A DNA stretch of 64,000 nt, taken from the NCBI RefSeq assembly GCF_030323865.1, contig NZ_CP066362.1, positions 3,596,001-3,660,000 on the forward strand. Reading direction: 5' to 3'. How positions within the stretch are numbered: position 1 is the first letter of the stretch; each line of letters begins with the position of its first letter. A program made the translations under genes and the position numbers. The notes under the pieces are model-generated. The model did not search any database. It had not been told where the DNA came from and saw only the letters and a list, made by a program, of their open reading frames with translations. Below, in pieces: positions 55,348 to 63,182 of the stretch. This DNA is from Pseudarthrobacter defluvii. GTDB taxonomy: Bacteria; Actinomycetota; Actinomycetes; Actinomycetales; Micrococcaceae.

Positions 55348-56157
55348 TCCGCCGGTGCGGCGTCGAAGTGCCAGCCGTTGTGCCTGCTCCTTCGTCGCGA
55401 CAGCGCGGAGCCGGGGAACGACCCCCATCGCAAGGGGCTGCCCATGTCCAGGCGCCAGCACCCGGGGGCCCAACTCAGCCAGTCGCGAAACGGTATCCAT
55501 GGAGGTCTTCCAGTTCCAGGTGGTGTACCAGGGCGGACCGGACAGGTCCGGCGATCCCAGCAGGACTCCGCGCAGCGAGTTCAAGTTCACCGTCACCACC
55601 GCATCGCCCGTCATCAGGACGCCGTCTTTGGAGCGCCAGTAGGCGACGTGTCCGGGTGTGTGCCCAGGGGCCGGAACGGCAACCCAATCTGGCAGACCGG
55701 GGACTTCCCCGCTGAGCGGAAGACTTTGCACGACGTCAGTGATGTCGTTTGCCGCTTCCAGGCGTCGACGGGCACGGGTGGGCAATGACCACAGGAACGG
55801 GGCCACCAGCCAGCGGTCCATCGGCATGGAAAATTCGGGAATGTAGCGTCCGGCAGCCATGGGCAGTTCGGCCTGATGGACATACACCGGGATGCCCCAA
55901 GAGCGCGCCAGTACACCGGCGGCACCTGAGTGATCCGGATGGATATGTGTCAGGAAGATGGCAGCCGGCGCATTCCCGGGTCCGAGCATCTTCTCCACCG
56001 CATCGAGAAGAGGCCTCGCACTGCCAGCCCACCCGCAGTCAATCATCACCCAGCCGGAGCCCGAACGGACAAGGTAGAGGTTTGCTGCCCTAGGCCCGCT
56101 GCCGGCAGTCATGAGCACCACGCCGGAGGCAATCTCCCGCGGTTCCGAAACCCGCAT
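55330..56157 (-). CDS. MBL-fold metallohydrolase
   Basis: 275 residues from ATG at 56157 (weak SD; a GTG at 56160 is adjacent). The metallo-beta-lactamase fold is shown by LYLVRSGSGWVMIDCGWAGS, the zinc motif FLTHIHPDHSGAAGVL (HxHxDH), the third His in PAPGHTPGHVAYW, GVLMTGDAVVTV (Asp bridge), and the last His in LAPGHGQPL. It probably hydrolyses an ester, lactone or thioester. It is related in layout to the protein at 62339 but not a close copy. Confidence 0.83.
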   Translation of the reverse strand: MRVSEPREIASGVVLMTAGSGPRAANLYLVRSGSGWVMIDCGWAGSARPLLDAVEKMLGPGNAPAAIFLTHIHPDHSGAAGVLARSWGIPVYVHQAELPMAAGRYIPEFSMPMDRWLVAPFLWSLPTRARRRLEAANDITDVVQSLPLSGEVPGLPDWVAVPAPGHTPGHVAYWRSKDGVLMTGDAVVTVNLNSLRGVLLGSPDLSGPPWYTTWNWKTSMDTVSRLAELGPRVLAPGHGQPLAMGVVPRLRAVATKEQAQRLALRRRTGGAPKAA

Positions 56158-56339
56158 CACCGTGGCATCACACCGCTGGAAGAAAGGGGGTGTGCGGCGC
56201 ACAGACGTGCAAAAGATCCACGCGCACGGGATATGCCGGTGCACTGCAGCGGGGACCGGCCGGACGGTTGCACCACTGGACCTCGCATGCACCCAGTTTT
56301 CCGCGGTCCTACCTTGCCCAGTAGGGCCGAATGGCCTTT

Positions 56340-57218
56340 CTAACCGTCCGCCCCGGGCAGGCACACCTCCACAAGCTCCCCACTGACGCGCGTCTCGAAA
56401 AGGGGCTGCCGGGAAGTTGCTGGCCCGGCCTTCACCTCTCCGGTGCGCAGCGAGAAGGTGCTCCGGTGCCATGGGCAGACGACGCACGGGTCCCCGCCGT
56501 CGTCCTTGATCTTGCCTTCGTGAAGCGGTCCGGAAAGGTGGCTGCAGACATCAGACAATACGTTAACGGTGTCGCCCTCGCGGTGCACCAGCAGCGGAAT
56601 ACCGGCCACCTCGCGCTTGTGCAGGCCACCCTCGGGCAGTTCCACCAACGGTGCCAGCGGATGCCAGCCGGCCGGGAACCGGTGCGGGATTTCCTCGCTG
56701 TGGTTCACGCCCGCGGCCTGGCGATAAGACAGGTGGCCGCCGAGGAAACCGCCGGTGCCGACTGCGGCAAGTCCAATATAGGCAAGGACCTTGCCGCTGC
56801 CTTCGCTGCCCCTGGCCCTTTGGACAAGCGACGCGATGTAAAGGCTGGTTGCGGTTACGTTGGCCGCCGCATGCACCAGGCCTACCCGCTGCTGCTGCGG
56901 GTGCAGCTGCGACCAGTCCGTGAAGCCGGCGAGCGCCGACGGAAGCACGCTGGCGGTGCCCACTCCGATCAACAGCCTGGCCGCTTTTTCAGCGCCTGGA
57001 ACCGCGTCGAGCACGCCGGCTGACACCCAGGCACCGATCGGGACCTGGACGGCAAGGGGGTGCACGGGGTGGCCGATGGGAACGCCGTGCATGATGTCGC
57101 GGGCCCACTGCGGTTTGATGACCTTTTTGACGACTTTCCTGACGCTCTTGGCCAGCGGGTCAAGCCATTCGGCGTCCTCGAGGCGGGTGACAAGCTCAAG
57201 TGCAGGCAACGGTTTCAT
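56340..57218 (-). CDS. Membrane DUF2231 protein fused to a Rieske [2Fe-2S] domain
   Basis: 292 residues. The N-terminal half has the DUF2231 pattern: HGVPIGHPVHPLAVQVPIGA, then helices around VLDAVPGAEKAARLLIGVGT and ALAGFTDWSQLH. The C-terminal half is a Rieske domain with the ligand motifs CSHLSG (Cys-x-His) and CPWHRS (Cys-x2-His), 20 residues apart, and the closing FSLRTGEVKAGPA. The iron-sulphur cluster is expected to carry electrons on the membrane. The electron donor and acceptor are unknown. Confidence 0.87.
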   Translation of the reverse strand: MKPLPALELVTRLEDAEWLDPLAKSVRKVVKKVIKPQWARDIMHGVPIGHPVHPLAVQVPIGAWVSAGVLDAVPGAEKAARLLIGVGTASVLPSALAGFTDWSQLHPQQQRVGLVHAAANVTATSLYIASLVQRARGSEGSGKVLAYIGLAAVGTGGFLGGHLSYRQAAGVNHSEEIPHRFPAGWHPLAPLVELPEGGLHKREVAGIPLLVHREGDTVNVLSDVCSHLSGPLHEGKIKDDGGDPCVVCPWHRSTFSLRTGEVKAGPATSRQPLFETRVSGELVEVCLPGADG

Positions 57219-57321
57219 GTGACGTCCCTTACCCCGATCAGTGCCATCCAGTCGTCACGGAACGCCCCGTTTTATCCCAAGCGCACTTTTAGGAAAAGCG
57301 GCTTGTTGGGGAGACCGAAAG

Positions 57322-57621
57322 TCACCGCAGCGGCGAGCCCAGAACTGTGAACCGATGGCCACCCATCTCCCCGGACAGCAGCGGCATGGCCTCAGCGATC
57401 GCCGCGCGGGTGCTGTCGAGTTGCAGTGAGGCCTGGTGTGCCTCCGCGGATTCCCAGAGTTCGGAAACGAACACTGTGTCCGGCACGTCGTCGTTGATGC
57501 CCACTTCATAGAGCAAGCAACCGGCTTCCTTCATCCCCGGCTTGGGCCGAAGCAGTATGGCAACGAGGGCATCCCGCTGCCCCGGCTTGGTACCAAGAAT
57601 TCCCACATTCGCAAATGTCAT
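57322..57621 (-). CDS. ABM-fold (quinol monooxygenase-like) protein
   Basis: 99 residues from ATG at 57621; no SD is seen, so it may be leaderless. The ABM domain is shown by VGILGTKPGQRDALVAILLR, GCLLYEVGINDDVPDTVFVS and ELWESAEAHQASLQLDSTRA. It resembles YgiN-type putative quinol monooxygenases. It is unrelated in detail to the ABM protein at 24603. Confidence 0.8.
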   Translation of the reverse strand: MTFANVGILGTKPGQRDALVAILLRPKPGMKEAGCLLYEVGINDDVPDTVFVSELWESAEAHQASLQLDSTRAAIAEAMPLLSGEMGGHRFTVLGSPLR

Positions 57622-57934
57622 GGGAACAGTGTGCGGCAAGGCCCCGACAAACGGAGTGCCACTCCCCCTACCCACGGCAAAACCCCCGCGAGTAGGGTAG
57701 TCGTTCCCCTAGTCCGCCCCTAGACGCCGGCGGAAGATTAAAAAACCGGATACCCGCATCAACATCAGACGGACGAATCCGGAGTCGAAGCCGCCCGCGT
57801 TTGCGGGTGAGCTGTTTGAAATGGGACGGGCAGGCCCGGGGCCGCCACACTGGTTTCACAACATACTCATTATTCGCGACGGTTCTGAAGGCTGCCCGCA
57901 AAGGTGAATCACACCCTTTGAGGAGCAACAAGAA
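57622..57934. other. Intergenic region with inverted repeats
   Basis: About 310 bases between two divergent genes. It contains TAGGG and CCCTA arms at 57693 and 57707 with 9 bases between, and a CCCGC/GCGGG stem around 57790. These may be operator or promoter elements of the flanking genes. No gene was found. Confidence 0.4.
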
Positions 57935-58420
57935 ATGTCCAACACTGCAACAAACCGACCAGCCAAGGCGCGGAGGGCCCTGGTCCCGTTGGTGTCACTG
58001 GGCCTGCTCGCGGTTTCCCTGGCAGTGGCCGCGCCGGCCAACGCGGAAACAAGCCGCAACGGCTGCACCGTGAACCCCTTGGATCCAAAGGATGTCCGCG
58101 GCAACGACGTCGATTTCAGAATCACCGTGGACTGCAACGGCCCAAAGACCGTCGAGATCCGCCAGCGGGCCTATGAAGACGAGCGCGGACCTCGCCACAA
58201 CGACGACCTGCTCGCCAAACGGCAGGTCACGGAGGAGTTCAGCCACCATGACGACGCCAGGACCCTCCACTTCTATGTCGACGTCCGCAACCACGACCGC
58301 AAGGGTGAAGAGGTCTACCAACTCGTGTCGTTCCGGGTGGAGAACCACGGCGGCCATTGGTCGGACTGGACGCCATGGGAGAAGAGCGCCGTAGTGGAAG
58401 TGGACCATCACGGGCTTTAG
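57935..58420 (+). CDS. Secreted protein of unknown function
   Basis: 161 residues. ATG at 57935 follows GAGGAGCAACAAGAA. A Sec signal peptide (ARRALVPLVSLGLLAVSLAV, cleavage after ANA near residue 36) gives a mature protein of about 125 residues with two early Cys (NGCTVNP and TVDCNGP) that may form a disulphide. The rest is His- and charge-rich (RHNDDLLAKRQVTEEFSHHD). It has the size of small secreted actinobacterial proteins but no family I recognise. A terminator follows. Confidence 0.65.
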   Translation: MSNTATNRPAKARRALVPLVSLGLLAVSLAVAAPANAETSRNGCTVNPLDPKDVRGNDVDFRITVDCNGPKTVEIRQRAYEDERGPRHNDDLLAKRQVTEEFSHHDDARTLHFYVDVRNHDRKGEEVYQLVSFRVENHGGHWSDWTPWEKSAVVEVDHHGL

Positions 58421-58435
58421 GCGATTTAGTGCCAC

Positions 58436-58473
58436 AAGTTCAGAGCCAGGGCAACGCCCCTGGCTCTGAACTT
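58436..58473. terminator. Bidirectional terminator
   Basis: AAGTTCAGAGCCAGGG and CCCTGGCTCTGAACTT form a perfect 16-bp stem with a 6-base loop, between the convergent ends of the secreted protein gene and the regulator at 58480. Confidence 0.82.
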
Positions 58474-58479
58474 GCCGTT

Positions 58480-59499
58480 TCAGTCGGCGGCACCAAGGTT
58501 TCCGGCATGGACGACGGCGCCACTCGCCGTCGTGTCTTCCTTCAGCATCCAGCCCACCCGCTTCACCGTCCGCAACATCACTGCGCTCTCCACGATGTCG
58601 ATTCCCGGCACCTTCTGCTGCAACGCCAGCTCAGCGGACATCACATCGGCCAGGGTCTGCAGCCACATAATGATCACAAAGTTGGTGGGACCGGTGGTGG
58701 AGGCGCTCAACCGGACATTGCTGATGGTGCGGATCTGGGCCGCAGCGGCGTCATGCTGGCCGGCCGGGACATTGACGAACCACTGGCAGGTCACCGGAAA
58801 CGATGAGTAGGCCTGGGCGATCTCGCAGCGGAAGGACAGGATGCCGCTGGCCAGCACCCGGTTCAACTGTCGCTGGACGGTGGCCGGATGGCGGCCGAGG
58901 GAGCGGGCGATGTCCGCTGCCGTCGCCCGGCCGTCCCGGGCCAGGAAAGGCAGAAGGTCGAGGTGGCTCTGCGGAAGCTGGGCGGCCTGCACGGACTCCG
59001 GCGCAGGCGGGGAAGCAAGCGTCCGCAGGGTGGCAAGCTGGGCACGGCTCAGGACGTTCAGCCGCCAGTCGTCCCCGCTGCTGTGCAGGCGGGTGCACAG
59101 CGCCACCTGGTACTTGGTGAGCCCCTCGACGGCCTTCAGGCGGGTGATGATTTTGGCACTGAATTCCTCCAGGGAGCGGGTGATGACGGTCAGCATCAAA
59201 TCGCGGTTGCTGGCTGCCTCCTCCACCGTGACGATCTCGGGGACGGCCGCCAGTTCCGCCGTGACGCTGTCCCGCAGGTTCATCTCGCAGTCCACCGCCA
59301 CGTAGGCCAGGAGCATCTGCTTCGGGTCACCCGCCAGGTGCGCCGTCACCCAGGCTGCCCCGTTTGACGTCAGGCGGTCCCAGCGGGCGGCCAGGGTGGT
59401 GGCGTGCACGCCAAGGACCTTTGCGGCATCGGCCCAGCCCAGCCTCGGGATGGCCTGCAGGACCTGGATCAGGGCGAGATCGTCCTCGCTGAGCTCCAC
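58480..59499 (-). CDS. Double-length Lrp/AsnC-family regulator
   Basis: 339 residues, about twice a normal Lrp. GTG start at 59499 follows AGGAGGACGCA. It contains two helix-turn-helix units (ELSEDDLALIQVLQAIPRLG with DAAKVLGVHATTLAARWDRL, and LLPFLARDGRATAADIARSL with HPATVQRQLNRVLASG). Each is followed by a RAM-like domain, the second ending GWMLKEDTTASGA. Tandem AsnC proteins are common in Arthrobacter-type genomes as far as I recall. It is divergent from the amidohydrolase and MHS permease genes at 59636 and 60973, which it most likely controls. Confidence 0.88.
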   Translation of the reverse strand: MELSEDDLALIQVLQAIPRLGWADAAKVLGVHATTLAARWDRLTSNGAAWVTAHLAGDPKQMLLAYVAVDCEMNLRDSVTAELAAVPEIVTVEEAASNRDLMLTVITRSLEEFSAKIITRLKAVEGLTKYQVALCTRLHSSGDDWRLNVLSRAQLATLRTLASPPAPESVQAAQLPQSHLDLLPFLARDGRATAADIARSLGRHPATVQRQLNRVLASGILSFRCEIAQAYSSFPVTCQWFVNVPAGQHDAAAAQIRTISNVRLSASTTGPTNFVIIMWLQTLADVMSAELALQQKVPGIDIVESAVMLRTVKRVGWMLKEDTTASGAVVHAGNLGAAD

Positions 59500-59525
59500 T
59501 GCGTCCTCCTATTGGTTGCACGAAT

Positions 59526-59543
59526 CCTGCCAGGAATGGCAGG
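59526..59543. promoter_or_regulatory. Inverted repeat in the regulator/amidohydrolase promoter
   Basis: CCTGCC and GGCAGG flank six bases (AGGAAT), and related TTCCTGC and ATTCCTG fragments follow within 40 bases. It sits 27 bases before the regulator's own start, in keeping with autoregulation by the Lrp-type protein; the assignment is inference. Confidence 0.35.
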
Positions 59544-59635
59544 CGGAAGGATAATTCCTGCGGTTTCTGGAGATGTGAACTGCGCCACTTCAGAATAGTC
59601 CCCAAGCCCTGATGCCGACTGCCAAGGAGTTACCC

Positions 59636-60880
59636 GTGCCCATGAGAGACGACGCCCAAGACCTGCAGGAAGACCTGATCCGCCTTCGCCACGACCTTCA
59701 CCGCCAGCCGGAAATCGGGCTCCACCTCCCGCGCACCCAGGAGAAGGTCCTTGAGGCGCTGGATGGGCTGCCGTACGAGATCACGCTGGGCAAGGAGACG
59801 ACGTCGGTCACGGCAGTCCTGCGCAGCGGAAACACGGGTGGTGGGAAGCAAAAGGCAGAAGCAGACGACGGGCAGCGTCCTGCCGTCCTCCTCCGCGCGG
59901 ACATGGACGGATTGCCCGTCCAGGAAAAGACGGGAGTGGACTTCACCTCCCGGGCCGATGGGGCAATGCACGCCTGCGGCCACGACCTGCACACCTCCAT
60001 GCTCGCCGGAGCCGCCACCCTCCTGGCCGAGAAGAGGCACCAGCTCAGCGGCGACGTCGTCCTCATGTTCCAGCCGGGCGAGGAAGGCTTCGACGGCGCC
60101 AGCTACATGCTCCGCGAAGGCGTCCTGGATGCCGCGGGCACCCGGGTCAGCGCGGCCTACGGCATGCATGTCTTCTCCTCACTCGAGCCGCACGGCACGT
60201 TCTGCACCAAGCCCGGCGTCATGCTCAGCGCCTCCGACGGCCTGGAAGTCACAGTGCTCGGCGCCGGCGGCCACGGCTCCGCCCCGCACTCCGCGAAGGA
60301 CCCCGTCACCGTTGCCGCGGAGATGGTGACGGCCCTGCAGGTAATGGTCACCCGGCAGTTCAACATGTTCGACCCTGTGGTCCTGTCCGTGGGCGTGCTG
60401 CACGCCGGCACCAAGCGGAACGTCATCCCGGAATCGGCCCGCATCGAGGCGACCATCCGGACGTTCTCCGAGGCCTCGCGCCTGAAGATGATGGACGCGG
60501 TACCGCGCCTGCTCAAGGGGATCGCCGCCGCGCACGGCGTGGAGGTCGCCGTCGACTACCTCCAGGAGTACCCCCTCACCATCACCAGCGAGGACGAAAC
60601 CCACACCGCAGAGAAGGTGATCACCAAACTCTTCGGCGAGCGGCGCCTCGCCCGCTGGGCCACCCCGCTGAGCGGCTCGGAGGACTTCTCCCGCGTGCTC
60701 GCCGAGGTGCCCGGCACCTTTGTGGGGCTCAGCGCCGTCGCCCCCGGCGATGACCACGACACCTCGCCGTTCAACCACTCACCGTACGCAACGTTCGACG
60801 ACGGCGTGCTGGCTGACGGGGCCGCACTCTATGCGGAACTCGCCATTTCACGGCTGGCCGCCCTCGCCAACGCCTCCTAA
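59636..60880 (+). CDS. M20-family amidohydrolase (hippurate / N-acyl amino acid hydrolase-like)
   Basis: 414 residues from the GTG at 59636, with AAGGAG and 6 bases of spacing. M20D motifs: IRLRHDLHRQPEIGLHLPRT at the N-terminus, LLRADMDGLPVQEKTG, MHACGHDLHTSMLAGAATLL (metal Cys-Gly-His), FQPGEEGFDGASYMLREGVL (catalytic Glu), YGMHVFSS, and the late SGSEDFSRVLAEVPG. These enzymes hydrolyse N-acyl amino acids or indole-acetyl conjugates to free acid and amino acid. It is the first gene of an operon with an MHS permease. The pair, with its own regulator, mirrors the module at 39988-43753. Confidence 0.9.
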   Translation: MPMRDDAQDLQEDLIRLRHDLHRQPEIGLHLPRTQEKVLEALDGLPYEITLGKETTSVTAVLRSGNTGGGKQKAEADDGQRPAVLLRADMDGLPVQEKTGVDFTSRADGAMHACGHDLHTSMLAGAATLLAEKRHQLSGDVVLMFQPGEEGFDGASYMLREGVLDAAGTRVSAAYGMHVFSSLEPHGTFCTKPGVMLSASDGLEVTVLGAGGHGSAPHSAKDPVTVAAEMVTALQVMVTRQFNMFDPVVLSVGVLHAGTKRNVIPESARIEATIRTFSEASRLKMMDAVPRLLKGIAAAHGVEVAVDYLQEYPLTITSEDETHTAEKVITKLFGERRLARWATPLSGSEDFSRVLAEVPGTFVGLSAVAPGDDHDTSPFNHSPYATFDDGVLADGAALYAELAISRLAALANAS

Positions 60881-60972
60881 AGAACCCGGCGCCTCCAAAA
60901 GAGCACAGCGCCGCCCAACAAACCGGCAGCAGCGCCGCTGCCCCTCCAGACCAACCGACCAGGAAGAAGACC

Positions 60973-62262
60973 ATGTCAGTTGCAGCAACCAAGCCCAGGA
61001 CGGGCCGCGTGTCCACCGCCAAGACTGTCGTCGGCACCGGCATCGGCAACGCCGTCGAGTGGTACGACTGGGCCATCTACGCCACATTCACCCCTTTCAT
61101 CGCCAGCCAGCTCTTCAGCAAGGAGGACCCGGCGTCGGCAGTGCTGTCCACCCTGGCGATCTTCGCCGTCGGTTTCGTGGCCCGGCCCTTTGGCGGCTTC
61201 CTCTTTGGCTGGATCGGCGACCGGATCGGCCGCAAGTCCTCCATGACCCTGGCCGTGGGCCTCGCCTCGCTGGGCAGCCTGATGATCGGTGTCGCCCCCA
61301 CGTTCGCCAGCGTCGGCGCGTTCGCCTCGCTGATGCTGCTGGCGGCCCGGCTGGTGCAGGGCCTGGCGCACGGCGGTGAGCTGCCGTCGTCGCAAACGTA
61401 TCTGTCCGAGATGGCGCCCAAGGAGCACAGGGGCTTCTGGGCCACCCTGATCTACACGTCCGGGACGGTGGGCATCCTGTTCGGCACACTGCTGGGCGCC
61501 GTGCTCAACATGGCGCTGAGCACCGAGGCGATGAACGCATGGGGTTGGCGCGTGCCGTTCCTGATCGGCGCCGCGATGGGCCTGTACGCCCTGATCATGC
61601 GGTCCCGGCTGCACGAAACCGATGCCTTCCAGGGCGAGGCCGCCACCGAGAAGCGCGCCGCGATCTGGCCGCAGATTGTCCGCCACCGTAAGCAGGCCCT
61701 GCAGGTGATCGGGCTGACGGTGGGCCTCACGGTGATCTACTACATCTGGGGTGTGGTGGCGCCGAGCTACGCCACCACCGCTCTGAAAATCGACCGGGGC
61801 GAAGCACTGTGGGCCGGCGTTGTGGCCAACATCGTGTTCATCGCCGCGCTGCCGGTCTGGGGCAAGCTGTCCGACCGGATCGGCCGCAAAAAGGTCCTCT
61901 GGGCCGGCGCCATCGGCTCCGCGGTGCTGCACTTCCCCATGACCTGGCTGCTGAAGGACTCCGCCTGGCAGCTGGCCGTGAGCATGTCCGTGATGCTGAT
62001 TTTCATCGCCGCGAGCGCCGCCATCGTCCCCGCCGTGTACGCGGAACTGTTCCCGACGTCGATCCGCACCGTGGGCGTGGGCGTCCCCTACTCCATCTGC
62101 GTGGCAGTGTTCGGCGGCACCGCACCGTACCTGCAGCAGTGGCTGGGCTCCTCACTGGGCGCGCCGCAGGTGTTCAACGTGTACGCAGTGCTGCTGCTCG
62201 TGGTCAGCGCGGCGTTCGTCTTCACCATCCCCGAGACCAAGGGCAAGGACCTGACGCACTAG
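60973..62262 (+). CDS. MFS permease of the MHS family
   Basis: 429 residues, about twelve helices. ATG at 60973 has CAGGAAGAAGACC upstream and follows the amidohydrolase stop by 92 bases. GTGIGNAVEWYDWAIYATFT is the MHS opening; GWIGDRIGRKSSM and GKLSDRIGRKKVL are the loop motifs; and LVQGLAHGGELPSSQTYLSE fits the shikimate/ketoglutarate/citrate branch. It likely imports the amidohydrolase substrate or its acid. A hairpin terminator follows the stop. Confidence 0.88.
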   Translation: MSVAATKPRTGRVSTAKTVVGTGIGNAVEWYDWAIYATFTPFIASQLFSKEDPASAVLSTLAIFAVGFVARPFGGFLFGWIGDRIGRKSSMTLAVGLASLGSLMIGVAPTFASVGAFASLMLLAARLVQGLAHGGELPSSQTYLSEMAPKEHRGFWATLIYTSGTVGILFGTLLGAVLNMALSTEAMNAWGWRVPFLIGAAMGLYALIMRSRLHETDAFQGEAATEKRAAIWPQIVRHRKQALQVIGLTVGLTVIYYIWGVVAPSYATTALKIDRGEALWAGVVANIVFIAALPVWGKLSDRIGRKKVLWAGAIGSAVLHFPMTWLLKDSAWQLAVSMSVMLIFIAASAAIVPAVYAELFPTSIRTVGVGVPYSICVAVFGGTAPYLQQWLGSSLGAPQVFNVYAVLLLVVSAAFVFTIPETKGKDLTH

Positions 62263-62276
62263 GCTTTGGCCCGTCG

Positions 62277-62312
62277 AAAGGTCCCCGGCGCATATGGGCG
62301 CCGGGGACCTTT
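62277..62312. terminator. Terminator after the MHS permease
   Basis: AAAGGTCCCCGGCGC and GCGCCGGGGACCTTT form a perfect 15-bp stem with an ATATGG loop, between the permease gene and the convergent MBL gene. Confidence 0.85.
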
Positions 62313-62338
62313 GGTTCATGCCTGCTCGAGCCCTCCGG

Positions 62339-63082
62339 TCAGTGCGCGCCGATCCGCCGTGCCTCACGGACCGCTGCTTCCGCACCCTCTTTCCAGGGCA
62401 TGCCATGGCCGGGCAAGAGCGTGGTTGCTCCCGTGGCCGCAATGGCCTCCAGCGAGGCCAGCGCTTGGCCTGTGTCCTTAGTGGCGGCGGATGCCACGAT
62501 CTGGGGTCCGGACTGGCCGGTGTACGGGTCGAGTGTCACCAGGGCGTCGCCGGTGAGGAGGACGCCCCGGTCCGGCAAGTGCAGGATGCAGTGCCCGTCG
62601 GTGTGCCCGGGAGTATGGACGACGTCGGGACGCCCGGTGACAGCGTCAGCCACCCCGGTGCCCAACGGCTTGGTGTCGGGGATGCCTTTCACCGTCAGGG
62701 CTCCTGCTGCCGCCATCCGGCCAAGTGCCGGCAGCGACTTGGGATGGGTGAAGGGGTAGAGGAAGCGGTTGCGCTGCGGCTTGTAGCGGTAGGGGTGCGC
62801 CGCCAGGCGGGCGTCCTCCGCGTGGACCAGGACCGGGATGCCCCATTGCCTGTGTGCCCGCAGCGCAAAACCGACATGGTCGAAATGGCCGTGCGTGAGG
62901 ACCAGGGCCTTGACGTCCTGCGGGCGCCAGTTCCGTTCCTCCAGGAGCTGCGTGAGCATGGGCCACATGCTCGGCAGGCCTGCATCCACCAGGGTCACGC
63001 CGTGGTCATCCTCGACAACGTAGCAGTTGACGTTGGCGTGGGATATCAGGTGGACGCCTTCTGCGACGTTGGGGATAAGCAT
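62339..63082 (-). CDS. MBL-fold metallohydrolase
   Basis: 247 residues from ATG at 63082. No SD is evident, so it may be leaderless. Motifs: NCYVVEDDHGVTLVDAGLPS, the zinc motif LVLTHGHFDHVGFAL (HxHxDH), VVHTPGHTDGHCILHL (next His), GVLLTGDALVTLDP (Asp), and the last His in LLPGHGMPW. It is an uncharacterised hydrolase of the glyoxalase II-like or lactonase-like group. The layout of the domain matches the protein at 55330. Confidence 0.85.
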   Translation of the reverse strand: MLIPNVAEGVHLISHANVNCYVVEDDHGVTLVDAGLPSMWPMLTQLLEERNWRPQDVKALVLTHGHFDHVGFALRAHRQWGIPVLVHAEDARLAAHPYRYKPQRNRFLYPFTHPKSLPALGRMAAAGALTVKGIPDTKPLGTGVADAVTGRPDVVHTPGHTDGHCILHLPDRGVLLTGDALVTLDPYTGQSGPQIVASAATKDTGQALASLEAIAATGATTLLPGHGMPWKEGAEAAVREARRIGAH

Positions 63083-63182
63083 GAAAGGAAGGTACCCAGG
63101 AACCGGCCGACTAACGCTGCGACGGCAGGGGAACCGATGGCGGCATTGCCGTGAACGCGTTCATGGTCCTGGCCGGAACAGG

